64,000 nucleotides of DNA from Enterococcus rivorum (GTDB taxonomy: Bacteria; Bacillota; Bacilli; Lactobacillales; Enterococcaceae). The stretch is from NCBI RefSeq assembly GCF_001742285.1, contig NZ_MIEK01000023.1:1-64000 (forward strand), written 5' to 3'. The notes beneath the pieces were generated by a model. That model was not told the DNA's origin, did not search any database, and worked only from the letters and a program-made list of their open reading frames with translations. A program made the position numbers and the translations under genes. Positions 1-7,625 of this stretch are shown piece after piece. The first letter of the stretch is position 1. Each line of letters begins with the position of its first letter.

Positions 1-27
1 TATCTCAGTTTTTACAAAACTGAGATA
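1..27. repeat. Inverted recombination-like site, left copy
   Basis: Near-palindrome made of arm TATCTCAGTTTT, a 3-bp core TAC, and arm AAAACTGAGATA. The second copy at 1509-1535 has the same arms with core GTA, so it is the exact reverse complement. Two 12-bp inverted arms around a short asymmetric core is the usual shape of a tyrosine-recombinase crossover site, and the pair brackets an integrase gene. The site begins at base 1, so any further left extension is not visible. It could instead be a terminator stem, because a T-rich run follows. Confidence 0.6.
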
Positions 28-48
28 TCCTTCTTATTTTTTTATTTT

Positions 49-182
49 AAACATATTTTAGACATAAAAAATCAACTTGTATACACATCTTAACCTGAAA
101 TATGTTTATCAGTCAAGATATATTTAAAATTTATACTAAATAAAGGGCTTAAATATGTTTTATATACCAAAAAAACATATTA
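49..182. repeat. Four AAATATGTTT-type decamers, candidate integrase arm sites
   Basis: AAATATGTTT occurs at 98-107 and 151-160, its complement AAACATATTT at 49-58, and AAACATATTA (9 of 10 matching) at 173-182. They fill the stretch between the left site and the integrase gene. Tn916-type integrases use an N-terminal domain to bind short arm repeats near the ends of their element, and these decamers are candidates for that role. The region is very A/T rich, so chance similarity cannot be excluded. Confidence 0.35.
87..116 (-). promoter_or_regulatory. Candidate leftward (outward) promoter
   Basis: On the minus strand a -35 TTGACT (116-111) is followed after 18 bases by TAAGAT (92-87), a fair sigma-A match. 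It points out of the segment through the left 27-bp site. If the segment bounded by the inverted sites flips, this promoter would face the regulator gene at 1722. The -10 is only a 4/6 match. Confidence 0.3.
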
Positions 183-262
183 TCTTGAAAAAAAGGCTGA
201 AATTACACCTGATTTTACGCCGTCAAGATAGCCGTCATTTTACAGGAAAGGAATAATGCATT

Positions 263-1396
263 ATGCCAAAACGTGGGGAAAATATTTACAAAAGAAAAGA
301 TGGTCGTTGGGAAGGACGTTACATCAAAAATAGACAAGTAAACGGAGCAATTCAATATGGCTATGTCTATTCTAAGACTTACAAAGAAACGAAAGAAAAA
401 TTAAACATATTAAAAGCTAAATTTCAAACCTATCAACAAAAAACGATTACTTATTATGATAACCTTCCGAATTACATGGAATTTTGGTTAAATACTTCGG
501 GCAAATTGTATTTGAAAGAAACGACATATTCCAAATATTATCGTATCATAAGAAATCACATTGCACCTTATTTCTATAATTGTCCACTCTATAAATTATC
601 AGAACGTCACTGTACTGATTTTTTACACTTATTATTAGAAAAAGGGATGAGCGCTGGTAGTATTAGAAATATATTTAACCTACTTCGTAAGGCTCTAAAT
701 GCTGCAGTACGTGAAGGATATATTGAAAATAATCCATGCAAAAATATTATCTTACCCAAGTTGTTAAAGAAAGAAGTGCGTGCCTTATCTCGAAAAGAGC
801 ATTTAGAAATTGAAACGATTGCCCTATCAGAAAAAGAGTGCTCTCCGATTATTGTTGCCTTATACACTGGGATGAGGATAGGGGAGCTCAGTGGTTTGCG
901 TTGGACAGATATAGATTTTGAAGAAAATACACTATCTGTTCGTCAGACAGTCACCAGAATTAGTGTGAATGACTTGGAAAAGAAGACGAAGATCCTCATA
1001 ACCAAGCCCAAAACAGCTACTTCTTATCGGAAAATACCTTTAGCTGAAAATTTAAAACAGTACCTAATAGAGAAAAAAAGTAATTCTACAAGTGCTTTTG
1101 TTTTTTCATACAAAGGTCAAATAATGGAACCTCGATTAATCAATTATCGTTTTAAAGCGATTCTCAAGAAAGCGTCTTTAGAAGGGATTCACTTCCATAT
1201 GCTTCGACATTCATTTGCAACAAGAGCGATTGAAACAGGCATAGACATAGTCACTTTAAGTAAAATATTGGGACATAGTTCGACTAAAATGACTTTAGAT
1301 ACATATGCATACTCCATCTATGACAATAGAGTTACTGCAATGGACAAAATTGATCAATTAATGATTTCAATCAAACAAACTGAAGCAACGAAATAG
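263..1396 (+). CDS. Tn916-type tyrosine recombinase / integrase
   Basis: Site-specific recombinase of 377 residues. An N-terminal arm-binding region (about 1-60, Lys/Arg/aromatic-rich) is followed by a SAM-like core-binding domain (about 65-165) and a catalytic domain. The tyrosine-recombinase set is complete: Arg205 in TGMRIGEL, His312-x-x-Arg315 in HMLRH, His338 in LGHSS and the nucleophile Tyr348 in LDTYAY. An AGGAAAGGA ribosome site lies upstream of the ATG. No excisionase, relaxase or other transfer gene accompanies it, so it is not part of a complete ICE here. It is bracketed by two mutually inverted 27-bp sites, suggesting it may invert its own segment. Integrase of a deleted element is the alternative. 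Confidence 0.93.
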   Translation: MPKRGENIYKRKDGRWEGRYIKNRQVNGAIQYGYVYSKTYKETKEKLNILKAKFQTYQQKTITYYDNLPNYMEFWLNTSGKLYLKETTYSKYYRIIRNHIAPYFYNCPLYKLSERHCTDFLHLLLEKGMSAGSIRNIFNLLRKALNAAVREGYIENNPCKNIILPKLLKKEVRALSRKEHLEIETIALSEKECSPIIVALYTGMRIGELSGLRWTDIDFEENTLSVRQTVTRISVNDLEKKTKILITKPKTATSYRKIPLAENLKQYLIEKKSNSTSAFVFSYKGQIMEPRLINYRFKAILKKASLEGIHFHMLRHSFATRAIETGIDIVTLSKILGHSSTKMTLDTYAYSIYDNRVTAMDKIDQLMISIKQTEATK

Positions 1397-1401
1397 AAGA
1401 G

Positions 1402-1434
1402 AAATGACCTTCACAATGTGAGGGTCATTTTTAA
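1402..1434 (+). terminator. Terminator of the integrase gene
   Basis: Stem AATGACC(T/C)TCAC with a tight loop, followed by TTTTT, directly after the integrase stop. It lies inside the candidate invertible segment. Confidence 0.7.
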
Positions 1435-1508
1435 TTTAAATTTTATAGCCGTCTAAGGTTAGTCAGCTTGTCTCTGTAAATCTCTATGTAACAACAATAA
1501 TAAGTTCC

Positions 1509-1535
1509 TATCTCAGTTTTGTAAAAACTGAGATA
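1509..1535. repeat. Inverted recombination-like site, right copy
   Basis: Exact reverse complement of bases 1-27: the same 12-bp arms, core GTA instead of TAC. The two sites lie 1.48 kb apart in opposite orientation around the integrase gene. Recombination between inverted sites would invert 28-1508 rather than delete it. Confidence 0.6.
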
Positions 1536-1721
1536 GTATACAAAAAAATATATGAATGCTCTATTAACAGTAACAAAGGAAAGCCTAGGTAATTAAAGTA
1601 AATACTCACTAGAAGAATCACTATCCTATTATAGTATTAAAAGTCCTAATTGGATACAAAAATGATCTGGTTAAAGAGAATATTTTTTTGAAATTAATCA
1701 AATTGAGGGAGTCGAAGAAAT

Positions 1722-2441
1722 ATGTATAAAATAGGGCTATTCGATAATTTTTTCAAGGAAGAGGAAGAGAACAGTAGCTTCAATAGTTGTGAATTTATTT
1801 TTTTAAAAAAAGAGAAATTCCAAATAGATTTACTTACTTTAGATGGAATTACTTTATATTACGAAAATGAGAATGAAAAAGCAATGACTTATGAACAAAT
1901 TATAACGATACAAAGTGTATGTCGTTTACCAATATGGGTAGTATCAACAATTATGACGGATGAAGAAAAGTTAGTATTGCTAAAATTGGGAGTATTTGTA
2001 GAAAAAACGTTGAGTAAACAAGAACTAAGTTTAAACATAATGAATACATTAAGATTAGTTGGAACAAAAAAAAAGAGTGAAAATCATCCAATAAGTGTTG
2101 AATTGAGGTTACCTAATAGTTCAGACATCCAATTAAATTTAAGTAGTCTTAGTATAGTATTTAAGGATTTTCCAGAGATATACTTAACTAAATTAGAGTG
2201 CCAGCTATTCAATGTCCTAGTAGAAAGGGAAAATTCAACTGCAACATATGATGAATTGGGAAGGACACTTTGGGAATATGAACAGAAAACTTCTCGAGAG
2301 AATAAAGTTACTAATGTTGTATTTCATATTAGACAAAAATTGAGAAAGAACAATGTTAATCCGGATTTTATAAGGACAATAAGATCCGTTGGTTACATGC
2401 TAGATACCGAAATTTTAAACAAACAAAGCAGAGCTATTTAA
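1722..2441 (+). CDS. Orphan pseudo-receiver / winged-helix regulator of the WxL locus
   Basis: A 239-residue protein. The N-terminal part (about 1-115) looks like a degenerate response-regulator receiver domain, with the strand LPIWVVST and a following helix. The C-terminal part (about 140-232) is an OmpR-type winged helix, with VVFHIRQKLRKNN and FIRTIRSVGYML in the recognition helix and wing. It is a clear paralogue of the regulator at 53164-53868, which also opens a WxL surface-protein operon. No histidine kinase lies nearby and I see no convincing phospho-acceptor Asp, so it may sense something other than phosphorylation. A GAGGGAG ribosome site precedes the ATG. Direct control of the adjacent WxL genes is inferred from position. 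Confidence 0.8.
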   Translation: MYKIGLFDNFFKEEEENSSFNSCEFIFLKKEKFQIDLLTLDGITLYYENENEKAMTYEQIITIQSVCRLPIWVVSTIMTDEEKLVLLKLGVFVEKTLSKQELSLNIMNTLRLVGTKKKSENHPISVELRLPNSSDIQLNLSSLSIVFKDFPEIYLTKLECQLFNVLVERENSTATYDELGRTLWEYEQKTSRENKVTNVVFHIRQKLRKNNVNPDFIRTIRSVGYMLDTEILNKQSRAI

Positions 2442-2496
2442 TCAAAAGTCAATTACTCAAGCTTAAAAGTAGTAAACAAATAATAGAGAAAGCCAT

Positions 2497-2757
2497 TTGT
2501 GCTTCAGAGGGGAAGCAGTTGAGACAACAGGTAAAGTAATATTTTATGATAATGAAACGAAGACAAGTACTTCACAGAGTACAGAGACAAGTACACTTCA
2601 GAGTATCAAAAAACCAGAGGGGAAATTAAAAGAGTTACCATCAACAGGTGAAAAGATATCAAGAGGATTTTTCGTGGGTGGAATTGTTCTACTATTTCTA
2701 GGTTTATTCATATCTATAGTAAGAAAAGTAGAGATGTTTGAAGGAGATGACAAATGA
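2497..2757 (+). pseudogene. Small LPXTG surface protein, 5' end missing
   Basis: An 86-codon frame encoding a Thr/Ser-rich stretch, the sortase signal LPSTG, a hydrophobic helix and a basic tail. Small LPXTG proteins are standard members of WxL operons (compare 10884-11183 and 55796-56116), but those begin with a signal peptide. Here the only start is a TTG at 2497 without a ribosome site, and no signal peptide is encoded, so the 5' end seems lost. The 3' end still overlaps the next gene by ATGA. Without a signal peptide the product could not reach sortase. Confidence 0.65.
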
Positions 2758-3521
2758 ATTACCATAAAAGAGGCTTTTTTTAAAAATTTATCGTGGTTCT
2801 ATCAATCGGAATCTTTTTTCCGCAACCTATAGAAGCAAATCAACTAGGTTTGATGTTGAAAAAGATCAAGGACTATATGACCCTGAACATCCTGAAATAA
2901 AGATAGATCCAGGTCCTAGTCCAAGTACTACTGGAGATTTACGTATTGATTTTGTTCCAACCTTTGATTTTTGGGTAAATAAAGTCTCCTCTGAAACAGA
3001 AATTATTTACGGGAATGCACAATCATTCCATGGCCCCACCCCACCTAGGGGAAACTATATTCAAATAACAGATGAGCGCGATGAAAAGTCAGGTTGGTTG
3101 TTACAAATGCGTCAAGAATATCAGTTTCAAAGTGAAGAAGAAAAGGAATTGCGTGGGGCAGCGTTACAACTGGATGATTCTTGGGTAAATTCAACTAAAG
3201 ATTTAAAATATGGTCCAAAGGTTTCTAAAGATGTGGTTCGTGTACGCAATATTGGGGAGACATATAATTTAGCTGAAGCGAAAAAAGGCACTGGACATGG
3301 AACTTGGGAGATTGTCTTTGGTTCATCGGATTCAAACAAGGTGAATGAAAAAAATACATTGGAACCGAGAACGGATCATAATGGAAAAATTATTTTGTCC
3401 GATATTTACGATAGAAAACCAATTTATCTTAACAAGGCACTCCAACTGGTTTTACCTGGACTGACTCAAAAAGAAAAAGAAGTACCCTACCAAATCGACT
3501 AAATTTATTCAGCTTAGCGTA
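2754..3521 (+). pseudogene. WxL-domain surface protein, frameshifted
   Basis: Starts at an ATG that overlaps the previous stop and has an AAGGAG ribosome site, but meets a stop after nine codons in a T-rich run (about 2775). A hydrophobic signal-peptide-like stretch continues in another frame (about 2785-2845). The body resumes in the first frame from about 2849. It contains the WxL-family hallmarks VPTFDF and a QITDERD...SGWLL segment. A further shift near 3500 would be needed to reach a WSL-like end, here FSL. At least three lesions mean it cannot give the full protein. A 134-codon internal frame (3098-3502) is only part of this relic. Confidence 0.75.
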
Positions 3522-3553
3522 GTCTATCCAAGGCTCAAAAAATGAGGCTATTC

Positions 3554-3975
3554 ATGGAAAAGTATGGAAAAAAATTGAAATATACAATTGTTTTAGGAGC
3601 TGTTTTTATGCTGGGAATGGTCGTTTGTGAAGGCCGACCTGTTCATGCATCAAGTCAAAAGACATCTATTGCAATGGGAAAAAATAGTGGGGAAGACTAT
3701 TTAAACAACCAAAAAAAATATGCATTGAACAGATTAATTTTTTCAAAGCATTAAGTAATGAAGGGAAACAGCAGTTGGTCAATCAAATAAATAATCAGAC
3801 TAATCCTTCAGATGCTAAAGCCATTGCTATTGGACAGATTAATACGTATGCCTCTTTAAGTAAAGAAGAAAAATAAGATTTTATACGTCAAGTGAACGAA
3901 CAAATAGCTGTTAGGAGTGTGTATAGCGTACTAAGCATAGCCTATCAACAAACAATCGAAAATAATAAACACTAA
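3554..3975 (+). pseudogene. GA-module protein gene, frameshifted truncated copy
   Basis: Begins with a good signal peptide (YTIVLGAVFMLGMVV... ending near VHAS) like that of the intact gene at 4130. The frame breaks in an A8 tract at 3711-3718. In the shifted frame the GA-like module resumes (FFKALSNEGKQQLVNQI) and runs on to a second module interrupted by an in-frame TAA at 3874. Only about two modules were ever present, against fourteen in the downstream copy. It probably arose by duplication and decay. The start at 3554 is preferred over 3542 because GAGG lies upstream of it. Confidence 0.75.
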
Positions 3976-4129
3976 AAATGTATAGGATCATTTAGTTTTA
4001 TGGAATGAAATTTCCGATTAAATAATACATCGTATATGAGTATGTAGAAATAATTTATTAATAAAGAATCGCCTTGGATAGGCTACCTTAAGCTGATTAA
4101 AAAAATAAAAAAGAAAAGAGGCTGTATGT

Positions 4130-6685
4130 ATGAAAAAAAGAAGGAAAAGTAAAGTAACCTCAACTGTCGTGTTAGGAGCAATGGTTGGATTAGGATTAAT
4201 GGTTTCAGGCTCTACAACGTATGCGTCAGAAACAAAAAATGGACCAACGAGTAGTCAAAAAATTATTGATTCAAAACCAACAAAAAAAGAAGTGAGAGAT
4301 TATATTAGATCACTAGAACACTTGACTGAAGAAGAAAAACAAGAGTTTTGTAGCCAAGTAGAGAAGCAGACAACTTTGGATGGTATCTTAAAGATACTAC
4401 GTCTTGCGGATCAATTGAACCAACAGAGAGAAACAGACTTAGAAAAACAAGCAGCAATTGACTATGTAACAGCTTGTATTGTATTTAGTAAAACAGAAAA
4501 AAGTGATTTTATTCAAAAAATAAATGAGCAGACCAATACACGTGATGTTGTCCTTCTGTTTGTAAATATAAGAACTGCTTCTGAAGAGGCGAAAAAAACA
4601 ACACAGGGATTAGTGAATGCAAAAGTAAATTTAAAAAATCAAATCGCCGATTTTAAGTATTTGTCAGTAACAGATAAAGAAACTTTTCAAAAAAACATCG
4701 AAGAAAAAACGACATTGGCAGATACAAAATCTATGTTTAAACAAGCTAAAGAGTTAAACGATTTTAAGGGTAAAAAAGTAACGTCAAAAGAAAAAATTGA
4801 CTCTTTCTCATTGCTGAATGAACAAGAAAAAACTGAATTTAAGAAACAAGTGGATGCACAAACCACAGTTAAGGGTATTGAAGATGTTTTAAAGAAAGCT
4901 ACGTTAGAAAATAGAATGAGACAAGGAAAAGTAACTGCTAAAAAAGAAATTGATAGTCTACCATTATTAAGCAAAGAAGAAAAGGAAACGTTCAAAAAGC
5001 AAGTGGATGAACAAACTACAATTCGTGCTGTTGATACGATCAGAAATAATGCTATTTTAGAAAATAGAATAAGACAAGAAAAAATAGCTGCTCAAAAAGA
5101 GATTGATTCCTTACCATTACTAAGTCAAGAAGAAAAAGAAGAATTTAAAAAACAAATAGACGTACAAACAACTATGAATGGTGTTTATAGTATTTTGTCA
5201 AAAGCTCAAGCAGAAAGTATAACAAGAGGAGAGCTTCCGCAGTTAAAAATAAAAGAAAAACAAAAAATTGATTTGTTAGAAACATTAACTGATCAAGAAA
5301 AGAATGAATTTAAACAACAAATTGATTCACAAAAATCAGTCTTAGGTTTGCAAGAAGTCGTAAAGAAGGCTCAAAAAACAAACGATTTGGGAATGGAAAG
5401 AAAATTCTACAAAGGCCAAATAAATGAATTTACAACATTAAGTAATGAGGAAAAAGAAGAATTTATCCGCCAAATTGATGAGCAAGTAAGCTCTGAGGCG
5501 ATGGGAAATATTTTTCAAAAAGCATATGAGCAATCTATAAAAAATGGAGTAGCTCAAAGTGATGAAAATGAATTAAACGAAGCAAAAACATATGCGAAAC
5601 AACAAATCAATTTCTTATCTGGACTAAGCGATAAAGAGAAAGAAGAATTTTTGAATCGAATTCAAGAACAAAAATTAGTAAAAGATATTTATACAATCAT
5701 TGACAAAGCTCGCGCACAAGCTTTAAAAAATGAATCAGTCCAAAGTAATCAAAAAGAATTAACCGAAGCAAAAGAGTTTGCAAAACAACAAATTGGTTTC
5801 TTATCTTCATTAAGTAATGAAGAAAAAGCAGATTTTGTGCGTCAAGTTGAAGAACAAATATCGAAAGAGTCTGTTTCTGTCACGTTAGAAATAGCAGTGA
5901 AGCAAGATCAAAAAAATAAGGAAGCGCAACAAAGTAATCCTACTGAATTAAACACTGTGAAAAGCGATGCGAAACAACAAATTAATTCTCTATCTGCATT
6001 AAGCAGCGGAGAAAAAGCAGATTTTATCCGTCAAATAGAAGTGCAAACGATAGTAGATGAAGTTTACAAAATTTTGGAACAAGCATTTATGCAGGAACAA
6101 GAAAATAAAGGTTTTCAGAATACCCAAAAAGAACTAGCATCTAAAAAAGAAAGTGCAAAACAACAAATTAATTCATTTACGTCATTAAGTAATGAAGAAA
6201 GAATGAACTTTTTACGTAAAGTAGATGAACAAACAACGGTAAAAGGAATTTATGAAATTGTTGATAAAGCATACGAACAGTTTTCAAAAAATGAAGCTAT
6301 TCAGAATAATCAAAAAGAATTAATTGTTGCAAAAGAGAGTGCAAAAAAGCAAATCGAATCATTTACTTCATTAAGTGATGAGGAAAAGAAGGGTTTCTTA
6401 CGTCAAATGGCAGAGCAACAAACGACAGAGGGAATCCAGTTAATTGTAAATAAAGCATTTGATACACATCATGATGCTTTGACAGCTACGAACAATCAAA
6501 AACAATTAAGTCAAATGAAAAAATTTATAAAAGAACAAATTAATACTTTTACGTCATTAAGTAACGAAGAAAAACAAAAATTTGCACAGCAAGTGGACGA
6601 ACAAAAAGACGCAGCTGGTGTAGAGGTAGTAATAAATAAAGCATTGGATCAATCTGAAAAAAACTCTCAATCATTAAATGGTTAA
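4130..6685 (+). CDS. Secreted GA-module repeat protein
   Basis: An 851-residue protein with a signal peptide of about 32 residues (KVTSTVVLGAMVGLGLMVSG, cleavage near TYA-SE) and then about 14 helical modules of 50-65 residues to the end. Each has the pattern AKxxIxxLxxLSxEEKxxFxxQIxxQTTxxxIxxIxxKA, characteristic of the GA (albumin-binding-like) three-helix module of streptococcal protein G-type and Ebh-type proteins. There is no LPXTG, WxL, lipobox or C-terminal membrane helix, so it is either released or held non-covalently. Later modules (8-14) have longer linkers with a QSNQKEL-type sequence. Host protein binding is known for some GA modules; here the ligand is unknown. Confidence 0.85.
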   Translation: MKKRRKSKVTSTVVLGAMVGLGLMVSGSTTYASETKNGPTSSQKIIDSKPTKKEVRDYIRSLEHLTEEEKQEFCSQVEKQTTLDGILKILRLADQLNQQRETDLEKQAAIDYVTACIVFSKTEKSDFIQKINEQTNTRDVVLLFVNIRTASEEAKKTTQGLVNAKVNLKNQIADFKYLSVTDKETFQKNIEEKTTLADTKSMFKQAKELNDFKGKKVTSKEKIDSFSLLNEQEKTEFKKQVDAQTTVKGIEDVLKKATLENRMRQGKVTAKKEIDSLPLLSKEEKETFKKQVDEQTTIRAVDTIRNNAILENRIRQEKIAAQKEIDSLPLLSQEEKEEFKKQIDVQTTMNGVYSILSKAQAESITRGELPQLKIKEKQKIDLLETLTDQEKNEFKQQIDSQKSVLGLQEVVKKAQKTNDLGMERKFYKGQINEFTTLSNEEKEEFIRQIDEQVSSEAMGNIFQKAYEQSIKNGVAQSDENELNEAKTYAKQQINFLSGLSDKEKEEFLNRIQEQKLVKDIYTIIDKARAQALKNESVQSNQKELTEAKEFAKQQIGFLSSLSNEEKADFVRQVEEQISKESVSVTLEIAVKQDQKNKEAQQSNPTELNTVKSDAKQQINSLSALSSGEKADFIRQIEVQTIVDEVYKILEQAFMQEQENKGFQNTQKELASKKESAKQQINSFTSLSNEERMNFLRKVDEQTTVKGIYEIVDKAYEQFSKNEAIQNNQKELIVAKESAKKQIESFTSLSDEEKKGFLRQMAEQQTTEGIQLIVNKAFDTHHDALTATNNQKQLSQMKKFIKEQINTFTSLSNEEKQKFAQQVDEQKDAAGVEVVINKALDQSEKNSQSLNG

Positions 6686-6836
6686 AAATTGAGAGTGGAA
6701 CAAGTACTGTACTCTGAGAAATACGAAGTGATTTCTGGAAAGTATTCTTCACATTCATATTAAGTGTCGACTTGCTTTCACACCGCTTATACAGGCTCTA
6801 AGGGACTTTTATTTAAATGAATTTCAATTTAAATAA

Positions 6837-6859
6837 GGCTCATTGTCAACTAGTGTTGG
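6837..6859 (-). repeat. ISL3-family terminal inverted repeat
   Basis: Begins GGCTCATTGTCAACTAG, which resembles the GGCTCTTTGTCAA ends of ISL3-family insertion sequences. It lies just beyond the 3' end of the transposase remnant on its minus strand. A second ISL3-like end occurs at 14203-14220. The opposite end of this element is not visible. Confidence 0.6.
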
Positions 6860-6910
6860 TAGAGAAAAGTCAGTAGAATAATGCCACGGAAGAAAAATGA
6901 AGTAGAGGAA

Positions 6911-7270
6911 TTATTTCTCTGCTGACTTTTTCTTTTTCATTGGGTGAAATAGGGTGGTTCCTAAAGTTAATAGAATTCTCAGCTTGAAGTTATAGAAGCT
7001 TCTAAAGCCATACGCATTTCGTTTCAATACTTTTATGTGGTTGTTCAAACACTCTAAGGAACCGTTAGAATATGGCTGTTCAAGTGCGTTTAAAATACCT
7101 TCTTGATACTGTTTAAACGTCTTAATGGTTGTCGCATATTTCTCTGGTAGATGAGAATAGTTTTGTTTTAAAAGCTCTTGAAACCAGTGAGAATCTTTCG
7201 TCCGAACCGCTGCTAGAAAATCTTGGTAGACACCATATCCTTGCTTGAGTTCTGGGCTAATGGTACTATT
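6911..7270 (-). pseudogene. ISL3-family transposase, C-terminal fragment
   Basis: Reading leftward, an open stretch encodes the conserved C-terminal end of ISL3 transposases. It includes KTFKQYQEGILNALEQPYSNGSLE-type sequence, NHIKVLKRNAYGFRSF, LRILLTLGTTLFHP and a lysine-rich end, stopping at 6913-6911. Homology ends abruptly at about 7270, so roughly the first two thirds of the gene are missing. The element is dead and probably marks a recombination point between the two halves of the surface-protein island. Confidence 0.75.
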
Positions 7271-7406
7271 TCAATCGATAATGAAAGTAGACCTAGAGGA
7301 TATCATATACAGGATAGCGTAAAATATTTTGTGTAAACGAGGTATCACCTTTCGAATTTATGTCTAATGTAGACCCAATATCGGACAAAAATTCATATGT
7401 TTATAT

Positions 7407-7415
7407 TGGTATAAT
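7407..7415 (+). promoter_or_regulatory. Extended -10 promoter element upstream of the WxL operon
   Basis: TGGTATAAT is a perfect extended -10 element. No good -35 is seen 17 bases upstream, which extended -10 promoters can tolerate. It lies about 210 bases before the large WxL gene and before a strong GGAGGTGAGG ribosome site that only serves a two-codon frame at 7451. Confidence 0.5.
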
Positions 7416-7625
7416 AATAACATCGAAGAGATGTAGGGAGGTGAGGTAACATGTTTTAAATAGAAAAATGATTGAATGAGTTACAAAAATCAAAAGTTAG
7501 AGGAGGATATATATTCTGAATCCAATGTCAGTAGGATTTATATCTACTGGTAATCTGGGCCGATACTATTTAAATTAAGTTAAACTTATATATTTGGAAA
7601 TTATCAGGATGTATTATATAAAAAT

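Larger units (their letters stand above)
1397..1721. other. Intergenic region with the right inverted site and regulator leader
   Basis: Contains the integrase terminator, the right 27-bp site at 1509-1535 and about 185 bases of A/T-rich leader for the regulator, ending in a GAGGGAG ribosome site before 1722. I saw no convincing sigma-A promoter between 1536 and 1721. Confidence 0.5.
6686..7625. other. 940-base gap holding an ISL3 relic and a leader region
   Basis: Contains an ISL3 terminal repeat (6837), a 3' transposase fragment (6911-7270, minus) and about 350 bases of A/T-rich DNA before the large WxL gene, with an extended -10 element and an aborted ATG-TTT-TAA mini-frame at 7451. No intact gene was found. 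Confidence 0.6.

Noticed and set aside
1-27. Simple terminator hairpin as the only explanation
   Set aside because: A T-rich run follows the left copy, but the right copy is followed by GTATAC and an A-run, and the two are exact reverse complements bracketing a recombinase. Recombination sites explain more; terminator use remains possible for the left copy.
3098-3502. Independent 134-residue protein
   Set aside because: It is the middle of the frameshifted WxL gene: family sequence continues upstream in the same frame without a start.
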